A DNA stretch of 64,000 bases from Thermanaeromonas sp. (GTDB lineage: Bacteria; Bacillota; DSM-521; Neomoorellales; Neomoorellaceae): positions 41,792-105,791 of the forward strand of contig NZ_JAKKUR010000001.1 in assembly GCF_021890735.1 (NCBI RefSeq), given 5' to 3'. The notes beneath the pieces were generated by a model. It was not told the origin of the DNA. It worked only from the letters and a program-made list of their open reading frames with translations, and did no database searches. Shown piece by piece: positions 22,916 to 33,332 of the stretch. Position 1 is the stretch's first letter. Each line of letters begins with the position of its first letter. Made by a program: the position numbers and the translations under genes.

Positions 22916-23863
22916 TTACAGCCAGCGTGTCCAGAAAGGGTTTAGGATAACTTCTACGTTAGGTTTTATACCTTGCACGCTCATCTTATCCCCTACTGTT
23001 CCTACAATCTGTACTTCTTGGAAGCGAACCCCCTTCCCCGACAATATGTAAACTCCCTTAGAACCGTCAGGAAGAATCACCAGAGCCTTTCGCGGCAGTA
23101 TAAATCCTGAATAATGCTCTACCACGGCTTCTACTTCTACCAATCGTTTGTCTAACCATTCGCTACCCCAATTATCTAGGCGCAGAACCACGACCTTTTG
23201 GTTATTCACTGTATAAAGCTTAACCATTTTAACCTTAAGCCTATCTTTTTCACCAGGCCAAACTAAGGTCACCTGCTTCTTTTCTTCCCACTCTTGGGGT
23301 AACCCGTCCACCACGGCGCACAGGAAAAGGGGATGTAGATTGTTGGCTAGCCTTATCAAGGGCTCGCCGGTTCTTACTGTTTCTCCCGGGCTGTTAGGGG
23401 TGGCTTTTTGAGCCAGAGAAAAAATGTCATGATGAGATATTTTTTCCCATACACCTGGCTTAAGGGTGTTCTCCAACCCGTCAGGGTGAAAGCAGACTAG
23501 ACCCGCGAATGGAGCCACAATATTCCTTACCCCTGTATCACCAGGCTCCACACCGGCAAGCTTAACCCGGGCTATGGTCCCCCCAGCAGCTACCCTTTCG
23601 CCTTCCGGGACTACCCTCTCCAAAGTTCCTCCTGCTGGAGCAGTAAGAAACGTTTCCTCCCTGATAACCAATGCTTTCAAATGCGTCGTCTTTTCTAACA
23701 CACCTGCCTGCGGCCGCTCGGTATCCAAGGCCCGCCACGCTACCAGCCTCATTATCCCCAACCCGGCTTGATAAAGCACAAGACTTAAAAAAGCCAGGCC
23801 CAGAAGAGCAGGAAAAAGATAATGGCGCCTGAAAGTTTGCTGCCGTCTTTTTCCCTCCTTCAT
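22916..23863 (-). CDS. HlyD-like / membrane-fusion-type protein
   Basis: One N-terminal TM, lipoyl-like TAPAGGTLERVVPEGERVAAGGTIARV; no transporter partner adjacent. Confidence 0.7.
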   Translation of the reverse strand: MKEGKRRQQTFRRHYLFPALLGLAFLSLVLYQAGLGIMRLVAWRALDTERPQAGVLEKTTHLKALVIREETFLTAPAGGTLERVVPEGERVAAGGTIARVKLAGVEPGDTGVRNIVAPFAGLVCFHPDGLENTLKPGVWEKISHHDIFSLAQKATPNSPGETVRTGEPLIRLANNLHPLFLCAVVDGLPQEWEEKKQVTLVWPGEKDRLKVKMVKLYTVNNQKVVVLRLDNWGSEWLDKRLVEVEAVVEHYSGFILPRKALVILPDGSKGVYILSGKGVRFQEVQIVGTVGDKMSVQGIKPNVEVILNPFWTRWL

Positions 23864-24675
23864 TCCCCGTCAAGCCTCCAGCCCAAAAGGGCACCAAGAC
23901 GTCCGGTATGGCCCCCAGAACCTCGGTGGGAAAAGAAAATATCGGAATGGCAAGCAGTACAAAGACTTGCTACAGCTATTCTTTCGGGGAGCAAACCCAT
24001 ATCTAAAAGGGTTAAGCGGGTGGCTTCCCAAAGGTCAAGGTGAAGGCGTCCACCTTCACCGGGCTTTAAAACTTTTCCCGCCCAGGAAAAACTTTTGAAA
24101 CTTTCCTCCACTTCTGGTCCCACTTCGTAACAGCAGGGCCCTATGGAGGGGCCAACAACCGCCCAGCAGTCCCTTCCCCGGGACCCGAAGACCTCGTTCA
24201 TTAGCTCTACGGCCCTGGCAGCAATCCGTTTGACCGTACCCCTCCAGCCCGCATGTACTAATCCGATAACCTGCCTTTTAACATCCAACAAGTATACCGG
24301 AACGCAGTCCGCGAAAAAGGCCGCCAGTACTACGCCCTTATCGGCGGTGATGAGGCCGTCCACTCCCTTTAAGCTTGTACCGGGGTCCTCCGCCCCGCTC
24401 CCTGCCTGTCCGCTGTCCACCACCGCCACTTTTGCTCCGTGTACCTGTTCTCCAGCGACCCACTTTTCGAGGGGAAGGCCACTAACTTCAGCCAAAAGCC
24501 TCCGGTTCGCCAAAACTTTGGCGTAATCATCACCTACGTGAAATCCCAGATTAAGGCTCTTGTAAGGCCCTTCCGATTGTCCTCCTTGGCGGGTGCTAAA
24601 AATAGCTGTAACCGGAGCTAGTTTCTCTAAGAAAGATACCCTAAAGAAAGGCAAAGGGCCTCCAACTTGCTTCAA
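23860..24675 (-). CDS. pgeF: Multicopper polyphenol oxidase-fold protein (PgeF/YlmD)
   Basis: FSTRQGGQSEGPYKSLNLGFHVGDD, DCVPVYLLD, GLVHAGWRGTVKRI, GPSIGPCCYEVG. Confidence 0.93.
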   Translation of the reverse strand: MKQVGGPLPFFRVSFLEKLAPVTAIFSTRQGGQSEGPYKSLNLGFHVGDDYAKVLANRRLLAEVSGLPLEKWVAGEQVHGAKVAVVDSGQAGSGAEDPGTSLKGVDGLITADKGVVLAAFFADCVPVYLLDVKRQVIGLVHAGWRGTVKRIAARAVELMNEVFGSRGRDCWAVVGPSIGPCCYEVGPEVEESFKSFSWAGKVLKPGEGGRLHLDLWEATRLTLLDMGLLPERIAVASLCTACHSDIFFSHRGSGGHTGRLGALLGWRLDGE

Positions 24676-24736
24676 GACACCCAGCAGTTACTCACCTCTG
24701 GCGTCTATTATATAATATCTCCTTGCTGATACGAAA

Positions 24737-24762
24737 GGCCGGGTTTTTCCCCGGCCCAGGTT
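24737..24762 (-). terminator. Probable terminator downstream of ymxH-like gene
   Basis: GGGCCGGGGAAAAACCCGGCCTTT hairpin, short T tract. Confidence 0.55.
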
Positions 24763-24791
24763 TATTTAAGCCCAGTTTTACCTGTAAGCAC

Positions 24792-25076
24792 CTAAGTTCT
24801 CTTAAGATGTTTTGGGGCCACTACGCTGGGGTTCTCTACCAAGATAACGTCTATACCTACTTTTATCACCTTTTCCCACGGAATTACAAGATCCTCATTG
24901 TGGCCGAAAAAAAATAAAAACTTTCCGCCTTGCCCGGGCAAAACAAGGGCTTTAATTTTTCCCTCTGCTACGTCCAGCTCCACATCTTTAATAAAACCCA
25001 GCCTCCGACCGTCTACCACGTTAATAACATCCCTCTGGCGGAGTTCAGAGACTTTAATCACCCCCGCCACCCCCAA
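24792..25076 (-). CDS. PRC-barrel YlmC/YmxH-family sporulation-associated protein
   Basis: VSELRQRDVINVVDGRRLGFIKDVELDVAEGKIKALVLPG. Confidence 0.92.
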   Translation of the reverse strand: MGVAGVIKVSELRQRDVINVVDGRRLGFIKDVELDVAEGKIKALVLPGQGGKFLFFFGHNEDLVIPWEKVIKVGIDVILVENPSVVAPKHLKRT

Positions 25077-25145
25077 GATTTAAAAATACCCTCACCTTTA
25101 ACACCATTATATGCAAGGGGGCTAAGGATATTTTATCTTGGAAGC

Positions 25146-25781
25146 TTACCACCACCAGAGGGATGCCAGGCGCTGCGTAGAAGCCCGTAAAACTTCCAGG
25201 ATTTTAAACCGCAGTTCTATTGAGGTTTCGAGAGAGCCTTCTTCAGGCCAGGCCACAACCTCCCGGCTCGTTTCTCCCTCTGCTACATCCACTAGGCAAA
25301 GGGGCGGGAAAAGAACACACCACCAGTTTTCCCCCTTCCCCTCCCCGATTATCAACCGCAAGGCTTCATACCTGCCTGCAGGGAGCACCAACTCTCTATA
25401 GGAACGGGTAGGAAAATTGAAATCGCCCACTTGGGCCCGGACAGAGTAAGTATACCCTTCCTTTTTAAGCTCTTGCTGGGCGACCCACACCAGACCCGGT
25501 AAATTTTCAGCCAACCACTTGCGAGCTTCTTCCGGCTCCCTAGCTTTCGCTAATTCTTCCCCGGCCTTTTTAATAATGGCATCCCGTACCTTCAATTTAA
25601 GGTTTTGATCTTCAGGCGTGTCGCTGTTAGCAATAACGTGCAGTCTTATAAGGTTGTCGGGCTGCAAAGGAACATTAAGTACAGCCGGGGTCTTGGGTTT
25701 TAAGAAAATTGCTGCAGTTAAAGCTACCAGCATGGTCACCGTCAGACACCACAATAAAAACTGGCCTTTTAAGGCCTTCAC
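25146..25781 (-). CDS. spoIIR: Stage II sporulation protein R
   Basis: LIRLHVIANSDTPEDQNLKLKVRDAI; ENWWCVLFPPLCLVD. Confidence 0.95.
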   Translation of the reverse strand: MKALKGQFLLWCLTVTMLVALTAAIFLKPKTPAVLNVPLQPDNLIRLHVIANSDTPEDQNLKLKVRDAIIKKAGEELAKAREPEEARKWLAENLPGLVWVAQQELKKEGYTYSVRAQVGDFNFPTRSYRELVLPAGRYEALRLIIGEGKGENWWCVLFPPLCLVDVAEGETSREVVAWPEEGSLETSIELRFKILEVLRASTQRLASLWWW

Positions 25782-25801
25782 CCTCTTTCTTCCCTCCCCT
25801 T

Positions 25802-26575
25802 TTAAATATATTTACGCATGTGATTTAAAGCAGCTTTTTCCAGTCGGGAAACTTGGGCCTGGGAAATGCCTATCTCTTCAGCTACCTCCATCTGCGTCTT
25901 GCCTTCGAAAAAGCGGAGGCAAAGGATAAGCCTTTCTCTTTCACTTAATCTGTTAAGCGCTTCCCTGACCGCTATACTTTCCAGCCAATTGCTATCGTGA
26001 TTTTTGTCATCCCCTATTTGGTCCATTACGTAGATGGGATCTCCCCCGTCATGATAAATGGGCTCGAAAAGGGAGACCGGCTCTTGAATGGCGTCCAGGG
26101 CCAATACTACCTCTTCCGGAGGCAAGTTGATCTCCTGGGCGATTTCGCCTACCGAGGGTTCCCGGGCGTACTTGCTAACCAAAGCATCCCTGGCCTGGAG
26201 GGCCCGGTAGGCTACATCCCTCAAAGATCTGCTTACACGAATGGGATTGTTATCCCTCAAATAACGCCGGATCTCTCCGATAATCATGGGCACTGCATAA
26301 GTGGAAAATTTAACGTTTTGTTCGAGATCAAAATTGTCTATGGCCTTCATCAGGCCTATGCAACCTACTTGGAAAAGGTCATCTACATATTCCCCCCTGT
26401 TGGTAAAGCGCTGGATAACACTTAAAACTAATCTTAAATTGCCCTGGATAAGCTTTTCTCGAGCGCTTTTATCTCCGGCTTTCATCCGCTTAAAAAGCTC
26501 CCGCATCTCCTCGTTAGTGAGCAGGGGAAGCTTGGAGGTATTTACCCCGCAGATTTCTACTTTGTTGACCATCAT
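25802..26575 (-). CDS. sigG: RNA polymerase sporulation sigma factor SigG
   Basis: VEICGVNTSKLPLLTNEEMRELFKRMKAGDKSAREKLIQGNLRLVLSVIQRF. Confidence 0.96.
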   Translation of the reverse strand: MMVNKVEICGVNTSKLPLLTNEEMRELFKRMKAGDKSAREKLIQGNLRLVLSVIQRFTNRGEYVDDLFQVGCIGLMKAIDNFDLEQNVKFSTYAVPMIIGEIRRYLRDNNPIRVSRSLRDVAYRALQARDALVSKYAREPSVGEIAQEINLPPEEVVLALDAIQEPVSLFEPIYHDGGDPIYVMDQIGDDKNHDSNWLESIAVREALNRLSERERLILCLRFFEGKTQMEVAEEIGISQAQVSRLEKAALNHMRKYI

Positions 26576-26614
26576 GGGTGCAAAACCTCCGTCCCCTTTA
26601 AAGGTCAGCAGTTA

Positions 26615-26644
26615 AATTATTACCACCCTGGCACGTTTTTATAC
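26615..26644 (-). promoter_or_regulatory. Sigma-F/sigma-G-type promoter upstream of sigG
   Basis: GTATA - 15 bp - GGTAATAATT; close to GYATA-N15-GGNNANANTR. Confidence 0.75.
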
Positions 26645-26647
26645 GAA

Positions 26648-26676
26648 AATAAAAAACCCGCTTATTCCATGCGGGC
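26648..26676 (-). terminator. Terminator overlapping the end of sigE
   Basis: AGCCCGCATGGAATAAGCGGGTTTTTTATTTT; the sigE TAA lies in the hairpin. Confidence 0.85.
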
Positions 26677-27387
26677 TATTTCTCTGCGCAACCTTTTAAT
26701 AATCCTTTTCTCCAATCGTGATATATAAGATTGGGATATACCCAGGATATCGGCTACCTCTTTTTGGGTCTTTTCTACCCCGTCCACAAGTCCGAAACGG
26801 AACTCCATGATCTTTCTTTCCCGGGGGCTGAGCTTGTGCATGGCTGCATGTAGGAGCTTCCGTTCCATTTCCTCTTCAATGGATTTGTAAATTATATCGT
26901 TATCAGTACCCAAAACATCCGACAAGAGCAATTCATTTCCGTCCCAATCTATATTTAAAGGCTCGTCAAAAGATACTTCCACCCTGGTTTTGTTATTGCG
27001 CCTAAGGTGCATCAAGATCTCGTTCTCAATACAGCGTGAAGCATAAGTAGCAAGTTTTATACGCTTTTTGGGATCGAAGGTGTTCACTGCTTTAATAAGG
27101 CCGATCGTACCTATAGATACCAGATCTTCTATCCCTACGCCGGTGTTTTCGAACTTGCGAGCAATATACACTACCAAACGCAGGTTCCGTTCAATCAAGG
27201 TAGTTTTAACCCCAGTATCTCCTTTTTCCAACCGGCTTAGTAAATTGTTTTCCTCGTCACTAGTAAGGGGCGGGGGTAACGCTTCACTGCTACTTACATA
27301 GAAGATCTCCTGCAACCACCGGATGGTGGCCAAAACTTTACTTAAGTTTAGCCTTAAAGCCAAATTCAACCGGTTCCAAGCGCTCAT
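26662..27387 (-). CDS. sigE: RNA polymerase sporulation sigma factor SigE
   Basis: [14 protein letters not shown]-type pro-region; [59 protein letters not shown]. Confidence 0.96.
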   Translation of the reverse strand: MSAWNRLNLALRLNLSKVLATIRWLQEIFYVSSSEALPPPLTSDEENNLLSRLEKGDTGVKTTLIERNLRLVVYIARKFENTGVGIEDLVSIGTIGLIKAVNTFDPKKRIKLATYASRCIENEILMHLRRNNKTRVEVSFDEPLNIDWDGNELLLSDVLGTDNDIIYKSIEEEMERKLLHAAMHKLSPRERKIMEFRFGLVDGVEKTQKEVADILGISQSYISRLEKRIIKRLRREIARME

Positions 27388-27412
27388 AGAGCATACCCCC
27401 TTAAATTCCGAA

Positions 27413-28366
27413 TTATACCCTGGTCTCTACCTCCAAAAGGTCGGGATGCAGTAAAGCCCGGTAGTTACCACCCGGGGCCAACCGGTTCCAGCATAAGCCT
27501 ACTATAACATCCGTTATTTTGATGAGCTGCTCCTCCCAAAAAATGATGACTTCGTCTGGTTTAAAACCTAGAAGCAATCCACCGGTACGCCCCAAGGAAT
27601 GAAAGGGTATGATACGTACCTTGGTCGCCCAAGCTGTACCTGCCAGGGACGTTACAATTTTCTCCAGCTCGGGTTCCTCTCCAGCCCGTACCCTTGAGCG
27701 GATTTCTTCAGGAAGAATGGGCTTTAAAGCCTGGTACTCGACTATAATCACCGGACGACCGGTAAGAGGATCCCGCAAATTATTCCCGGTATCCACCAGA
27801 GCTTTAAGGGCCAGCCTTTTCCCTTCCAACCCGATCACTATGGGCAGCTGCAACAGGGCTTGCCAAAAATTCTTTTTTATAGTGGCGCTCCCCCAGTTGA
27901 CCAGAAAAACGGCCGCCAAAACACCTAAGACCAACCACGCAGAAGGCAAAGGATGAACAAGGAGGCCCCTCCCGGCCAGAGCCGGGGCTGCAAGAAGATT
28001 GTTACTCAAGTACAACCCGCCGACCACAGCCCCGCCCATAATGAAAGAAACCAGATAAAAGCACCCGAAGACCTGTAATAGTTTCTGCCAGGTTAAAGGA
28101 TAAAAGGCCAGCAACAACATAAGAAAGGAAAATAATATCTTAACCAAAAACCACAGCCAGGGCTCCCGGTGGGGAAAAAACAGGGTCAAAGCATAGGCCG
28201 CGCCCAGGGTAGCACCAGCCAGTAAACGCCACCCGTTCGTACTTACCTGGGCCAACCTCCCGGTAGCCCACAGAATTATATAATCCATTATAAGGTTAAC
28301 AAGGAGGACCATGTCTAGGTAGACAATTTGTACTCCCGCCACGGTCCTTTCCTCCAGTTCCTCCAC
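27413..28366 (-). CDS. spoIIGA: Sigma-E processing peptidase SpoIIGA
   Basis: Membrane N-terminus; aspartyl-protease-like [22 protein letters not shown]. Confidence 0.95.
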   Translation of the reverse strand: MEELEERTVAGVQIVYLDMVLLVNLIMDYIILWATGRLAQVSTNGWRLLAGATLGAAYALTLFFPHREPWLWFLVKILFSFLMLLLAFYPLTWQKLLQVFGCFYLVSFIMGGAVVGGLYLSNNLLAAPALAGRGLLVHPLPSAWLVLGVLAAVFLVNWGSATIKKNFWQALLQLPIVIGLEGKRLALKALVDTGNNLRDPLTGRPVIIVEYQALKPILPEEIRSRVRAGEEPELEKIVTSLAGTAWATKVRIIPFHSLGRTGGLLLGFKPDEVIIFWEEQLIKITDVIVGLCWNRLAPGGNYRALLHPDLLEVETRV

Positions 28367-28422
28367 TCAATTATTACCATCATATGAGGCAACTGGCATT
28401 TTAAGACCAATTTCCCATCTCC

Positions 28423-28455
28423 ATTATACAGAAGTCTTGAGGAAAAAAATGTCAA
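28423..28455 (-). promoter_or_regulatory. spoIIG-type promoter with long spacer
   Basis: TTGACA - 21 bp - TATAAT upstream of spoIIGA. Confidence 0.75.
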
Positions 28456-28467
28456 GAACTGGTGAGA

Positions 28468-28502
28468 CAAAAAATTAAGGCTGCCTTTTCGGGCAGCCCC
28501 AC
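28468..28502 (-). terminator. Terminator downstream of ftsZ
   Basis: GGGGCTGCCCGAAAAGGCAGCCTTAATTTTTT. Confidence 0.9.
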
Positions 28503-28522
28503 ATCATTCACTTTTCCCACGC

Positions 28523-29587
28523 TCAACGCCTTCTTAAGAAGGCAGGTATATCTAAATCTTCAAGGTTAAAGCTTTTAACTTCTACCTCCCTTGTTGCCGC
28601 CACTTGCTTTACGGCGCTTTCCCGCCTGTGGCCCTCAAAACCGGTAGCAATGACAGTCACCCTGACCTCATCTTTAAGGTTTTCATCGATAACTGCCCCG
28701 AAAATGATGTTGGCCTCGGGATCAGCCACCGAAGCTATGATCTCTGCCGCCTCATTAACTTCGAACAGGCCCAAATTGGGCCCTCCCGTAATGTTAAGGA
28801 GGACACCCCGGGCACCTTCGATGGAAGTTTCTAAAAGGGGGCTGGATATGGCCATCTTAGCCGCTTCTACAGCCCGCTTCTCACCCGTTGCCCGCCCTAT
28901 ACCCATTAAAGCCGAACCCGCATCGCTCATTATGGTCTTTACGTCGGCAAAGTCCAGGTTTATCAGGCCAGGAACTGTAATAAGATCGGAGATGCCTTGT
29001 ACCCCCTGTCGCAGTACATCGTCTGCAATCCGGAAGGCCTCCGTAATGGATGTTTGCTTGTCCACAACTTGAAGCAGTCGGTCGTTCGGAATCACTATTA
29101 AGGTGTCTACCTTGGTTTTAAGCTCGGCAATACCATTTTCAGCCTGGAGGGCGCGGCGGCGCCCCTCGAAGCTAAAAGGGCGTGTTACGACGCCTACGGT
29201 TAAGGCCCCTACCTCTTTGGCTATCTGGGCTATAACCGGTGCAGCACCCGTTCCCGTACCGCCACCCATTCCTGCGGTGATGAAAACCATGTCGGCTCCT
29301 TGTAAGCGTTGAGCCAACTCTTCCCGGCTTTCTTCAGCCGCCTTCTTGCCGATCTCGGGATTGGCACCAGCCCCGAGGCCTTTAGTCAACTTCGCACCGA
29401 TCTGGATCTTCTGTTCTGCCTGGCATAAACGCAAGGCCTGGGCATCGGTATTGATGCTGATAAATTCCACTCCCTTAAGTCCAGCTGCTATCATCCGGTT
29501 GACGGCATTGCTACCGCCCCCACCTACCCCTACTACTTTTATTACTGCAAACTGGTGATTGAGTTCCCCATCTTCAAACTCTAGCAA
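28523..29587 (-). CDS. ftsZ: Cell division protein FtsZ
   Basis: Tubulin signature [17 protein letters not shown]-terminal [11 protein letters not shown]. Confidence 0.98.
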   Translation of the reverse strand: MLEFEDGELNHQFAVIKVVGVGGGGSNAVNRMIAAGLKGVEFISINTDAQALRLCQAEQKIQIGAKLTKGLGAGANPEIGKKAAEESREELAQRLQGADMVFITAGMGGGTGTGAAPVIAQIAKEVGALTVGVVTRPFSFEGRRRALQAENGIAELKTKVDTLIVIPNDRLLQVVDKQTSITEAFRIADDVLRQGVQGISDLITVPGLINLDFADVKTIMSDAGSALMGIGRATGEKRAVEAAKMAISSPLLETSIEGARGVLLNITGGPNLGLFEVNEAAEIIASVADPEANIIFGAVIDENLKDEVRVTVIATGFEGHRRESAVKQVAATREVEVKSFNLEDLDIPAFLRRR

Positions 29588-29612
29588 CTTCCATACCCCC
29601 TTCTCCCCCGGG

Positions 29613-30887
29613 CTATTGAAATAGCTCTCTTAGCCATGCCCTAAAATAACCCCAGAGGCTTCCCCAGAACCCTTCCCTGCTGGCTGCAGCCTGGGATTTG
29701 GATAGCTGTTTTATCCCGTGTATTACCAATCCCACCGCCGTGGCATAAGCCGGGCTAGCCACCATATCTGCCAAGCCGCCCAAACGGCTCGGAAAGCCTA
29801 TCCTTACCGGAAGCTCTAAAATTTCACTCGCCAACTGTGCCATACCCGGAAGCAAGGCCCCGCCACCTGTCAAGACCACACCTCCGGGAAGCAAACCCTT
29901 AAAATCGGCCCGGCTTATTTCCTGGCGGACTAACCCCAATATCTCTTCTACCCGCGGCTCTATGATTCCCGCCAGCATCTTTTGAGAGACCGTATGGGTG
30001 CCTTCTCCCCCTACATTAGGCACCTGAAACAGTTCGTTCTCGGGAACTGAGCTAGAAGGTAGCCTGCCCCACTCTTTTTTGATCCTTTCAGCCTGGTTTA
30101 TGGGCGTGCGCAAGCCTACCGCTATGTCGCTGGTAATGTGCTCTCCCCCCACAGGCAACACAGAAGCAAACCACAAGCCGCCTTGAGCAATAATGGCTAT
30201 CTCTGTGGTCCCCCCGCCCAGATCGACTACCACCGCCCCCAGTTCCCTTTCTGCTACCTGGAGTACAGCCTCTGCCGAAGCAAGGGGATTGAGCACAAGT
30301 TCCTGTACCTCTATCCCGGCCCGCTGGACACTCTTAACCAGGTTCTGTACTGCCGCTCCAGCCGCCGTTACGATAAGGGTCTCCACCTCTAGCCGGGAAC
30401 CTGTCATACCTACAGGGTCAGTTATACCACCGTAGCCGTCTACAATGTACTGCCGGGGAAGTACGTGGATAATCTGGCGTTCAGAAGCTAAAGGTATAAC
30501 TTTGGCCGCCTGCAAGACCCTTTCCACATCTTCTATCGTTACTTCCCTATTTTCCCCGGCAACTGCTACTATCCCCCGGTTGTTTATAGATTCTATATGA
30601 GGCCCTGTGATCCCCACAAAAGCCCTTTGCAGGCGGTGCCCGGCCATCCTCTCGGCCATATCTACAGCTTGCGCTATAGCCTGGGCAGTGTGTTCTATGT
30701 CTACGACAATACCCCTCCGGAGGCCCCCAGAAGGAACTTCCCCTAAACCTATGACACTGAGGTGTCCCCCTGCCTCAACCTCTGCGGCTATGGCTACTAT
30801 TTTGGTACTGCCAATATCCAAACCCAATACTACTTCTCCTTTGGGCAAATCTGGCACCCCCGGAGTTTTAAAAAGGAAATTCAACAC
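29613..30887 (-). CDS. ftsA: Cell division protein FtsA
   Basis: [41 protein letters not shown]. Confidence 0.97.
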   Translation of the reverse strand: MLNFLFKTPGVPDLPKGEVVLGLDIGSTKIVAIAAEVEAGGHLSVIGLGEVPSGGLRRGIVVDIEHTAQAIAQAVDMAERMAGHRLQRAFVGITGPHIESINNRGIVAVAGENREVTIEDVERVLQAAKVIPLASERQIIHVLPRQYIVDGYGGITDPVGMTGSRLEVETLIVTAAGAAVQNLVKSVQRAGIEVQELVLNPLASAEAVLQVAERELGAVVVDLGGGTTEIAIIAQGGLWFASVLPVGGEHITSDIAVGLRTPINQAERIKKEWGRLPSSSVPENELFQVPNVGGEGTHTVSQKMLAGIIEPRVEEILGLVRQEISRADFKGLLPGGVVLTGGGALLPGMAQLASEILELPVRIGFPSRLGGLADMVASPAYATAVGLVIHGIKQLSKSQAAASREGFWGSLWGYFRAWLRELFQ

Positions 30888-30922
30888 AACCCCTTATTTT
30901 CCCTTTTAGCTCTCAGATAAAT

Positions 30923-31252
30923 TTATCGCTTTAAAAGATGTCTGCGTATGATAGCTAGATTTTGAAAGAGGCGGGCACCGAAAACAAATACGGCAGCCAA
31001 ATACAGCTCCACCCCCAACTGATCGCCGATATAGGCTAGAAAAGCAGCAAGCAGGGTATTAGCAAAAAAGCCGGAAAGGAAGATGGAATGGTCAAAACTG
31101 TCTTCTAAAGTAGCGCGTAAGCCCCCGAATACAGAATCCAGGGCAGCCAATACGGCGACGGACATGTACTTAGCGTAAGCTACAGGTATCTTTACCGGGA
31201 TAAGCAACCCCACCAATATTCCTATCAAAAGCCCTAACAGGGGTAGCCACAT
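30923..31252 (-). CDS. Small basic protein (DUF1290/Sbp)
   Basis: IPVAYAKYMSVAVLAALDSVFGGLRATLEDSFDHSIFLSGFFANTLLAAFLAYIGDQLGVELY. Confidence 0.93.
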   Translation of the reverse strand: MWLPLLGLLIGILVGLLIPVKIPVAYAKYMSVAVLAALDSVFGGLRATLEDSFDHSIFLSGFFANTLLAAFLAYIGDQLGVELYLAAVFVFGARLFQNLAIIRRHLLKR

Positions 31253-31258
31253 GTCTGT

Positions 31259-31990
31259 TCACCTTTTTTCCCTAAATTTTATAACCGGCGGCCCGTCAAA
31301 GCTTACATCTATGTATTCTAACAATCCTAATTGTTGCGTTTCCCTTAATACCCCCTCTAAGCGAACCCATTTCTCTTTTACCGAACTAGCATTGCCAAAT
31401 TTCACTTTAACCCTTTCGGGTAAATAAAGCAACAGGTTTTCGGGGTCTATAACCTGGATCTCTTTTATCTTTTCCCTGGCCTCAAGGGGAAGAACCTTTA
31501 AAACCTCTAAAGCCGGTTTAAGCCGCGGGTCCTCAACCTTAGCTCCGGGGCCCGCATCATCTTTTACCTGGATCCCGGAAATAAAGGGGAGCTTACTAAG
31601 AGCTATCATACTTGAGCCTTCCATAATATAGCCTTCACCATCGACAATCCAAAATACACCGTGTCCGGGAACAAAAGCTAGAGGCTCCCTTTCTGTAACG
31701 TAGATTACCAAAGCGTGGGGCCACTTGCGCTTAACGCTTGCTTCTTTAAGTAGAGGGTGCGCCTTAAGGCGTTCAACCACTCCTTCGGTATCTATGCGCC
31801 ACAGGTTAACACCGTATTCTAACCCAGCTAAGCTTAAGAGCTCCTCCGTAGGGATCCTTTTGTTACCTTGCACCTCCACCTTCTGCAGACTAAAAAAGTC
31901 AGATTGTAGGAAAAAAAAGAAGGAAATACAACATAACATACATATCATTAGCCGCCGGGCACGATAAGGGCGGCGCTTATTTATCGCCAT
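31259..31990 (-). CDS. ftsQ: Cell division protein FtsQ/DivIB
   Basis: POTRA-like VQGNKRIPTEELLSLAGLEYGVNLWRID; likely start MAINKRRPY at 31990 rather than 32110. Confidence 0.92.
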   Translation of the reverse strand: MAINKRRPYRARRLMICMLCCISFFFFLQSDFFSLQKVEVQGNKRIPTEELLSLAGLEYGVNLWRIDTEGVVERLKAHPLLKEASVKRKWPHALVIYVTEREPLAFVPGHGVFWIVDGEGYIMEGSSMIALSKLPFISGIQVKDDAGPGAKVEDPRLKPALEVLKVLPLEAREKIKEIQVIDPENLLLYLPERVKVKFGNASSVKEKWVRLEGVLRETQQLGLLEYIDVSFDGPPVIKFREKR

Positions 31991-32039
31991 TATAACAGAA
32001 GGCTCAGGTTTGTCCAAGGTGAGGCCAAAAAAGGGAAAT

Positions 32040-33332
32040 CTATTCTGTGCCTTCCCGCCATAACTTGGCTCCCAAAGATTGTAGCTTTTCCTCCAGTCTC
32101 TCGTAGCCACGGTCTAGATGTTGCACCCCTTCCACAGAGGTTAAACCTTGGGCCATTAACCCGGCAATTACTAAAGCCGCGGCCCCCCTCAGGTCCCTAG
32201 CTTCGACAGGAGCACCGCTTAAAGCAGGCACTCCTGTAACGACAGCAATTCTCCCTTCAATTTTAATATCGGCACCCATTCTCTTAAGTTCGGCCGCGTG
32301 GTGGAAACGATTCTCAAAAATGCTTTCAATAATTATACCGGTTCCCTGGGCGGTAGTCATTAAGGCCATAATTTGCGGTTGCATGTCAGTAGGAAACCCC
32401 GGGTAGGGTAAGGTTTTACAATCTACCGCTTGTAACCGGTTCGTCACTTCCAAATAAATACCGTCTTTCTTACACCCTACGTATGCCCCCATCTCCTGTA
32501 ATTTCGCTATCACAGCGGCAAGGTGTTCCGGCTGGGCCCCCTTCACAAAGGCCTTCCCCCTGGTTGCCGCTACAGCCACTAAAAAAGTTCCGGCTTCTAT
32601 TCGGTCAGGTATGATACGGTGTCTCGCTCCCCGCAGTTCTGATACTCCTTCTATCCTGATAACATCCTGACCCGCCCCTTGTATCCTGGCTCCCATTTTA
32701 TTGAGAAAATTTTGTAAGTCAACAATTTCAGGTTCTCGCGCCACATTCCTTAACACAGTCACCCCCTCAGCCAGCACAGCCGCCATCATGAGGTTTTCCG
32801 TTGCCCCGACACTGGGAAAGTCCAGGTGTATATCAGCTCCATGTAACCTCGGTGCCGTAGCTTCAATAAAACCCTGGCTTTCCCGAATCGTAGCACCCAT
32901 AGCCGCGAACCCTTTAAGGTGCAAATCTAAAGGTCGTGCCCCTATAGCACACCCTCCCGGGTAGGCCACCCGGAAACGGTGCCACCGACTAAGCAAAGGA
33001 CCCATCACCAGGTTTGAAGCTCTTAGCCGCCTGGTTAACTCGGGCTGGACCTCCTTTTCCTCAGCTAAGGAAGGGTCTATATAGAGGCTGTCGCCCTCCT
33101 TTTTAACCTCCGCTCCCAGGGTTTTTATAACTTCTCCCATCACTTTTACATCAATTAAATCAGGTACTCCTTCCAGGTAACAGGGATGCCGGGTTAATAA
33201 AGTGGCTGCCATAATGGGGAGAATGGCGTTCTTGGCCCCGCTAACCTCGACCTCTCCTTCTAACTTATAACCCCCGACAATATTTAAAATTTCCAAGGCC
33301 TTTCCCTCCCCTTCTAGGGGCCCTCTCCCCAA
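32040..33332 (-). CDS. murA: UDP-N-acetylglucosamine 1-carboxyvinyltransferase
   Basis: VSGAKNAILPIMAATLL; AYPGGCAIGARPLDLHL. Confidence 0.97.
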   Translation of the reverse strand: MGRGPLEGEGKALEILNIVGGYKLEGEVEVSGAKNAILPIMAATLLTRHPCYLEGVPDLIDVKVMGEVIKTLGAEVKKEGDSLYIDPSLAEEKEVQPELTRRLRASNLVMGPLLSRWHRFRVAYPGGCAIGARPLDLHLKGFAAMGATIRESQGFIEATAPRLHGADIHLDFPSVGATENLMMAAVLAEGVTVLRNVAREPEIVDLQNFLNKMGARIQGAGQDVIRIEGVSELRGARHRIIPDRIEAGTFLVAVAATRGKAFVKGAQPEHLAAVIAKLQEMGAYVGCKKDGIYLEVTNRLQAVDCKTLPYPGFPTDMQPQIMALMTTAQGTGIIIESIFENRFHHAAELKRMGADIKIEGRIAVVTGVPALSGAPVEARDLRGAAALVIAGLMAQGLTSVEGVQHLDRGYERLEEKLQSLGAKLWREGTE

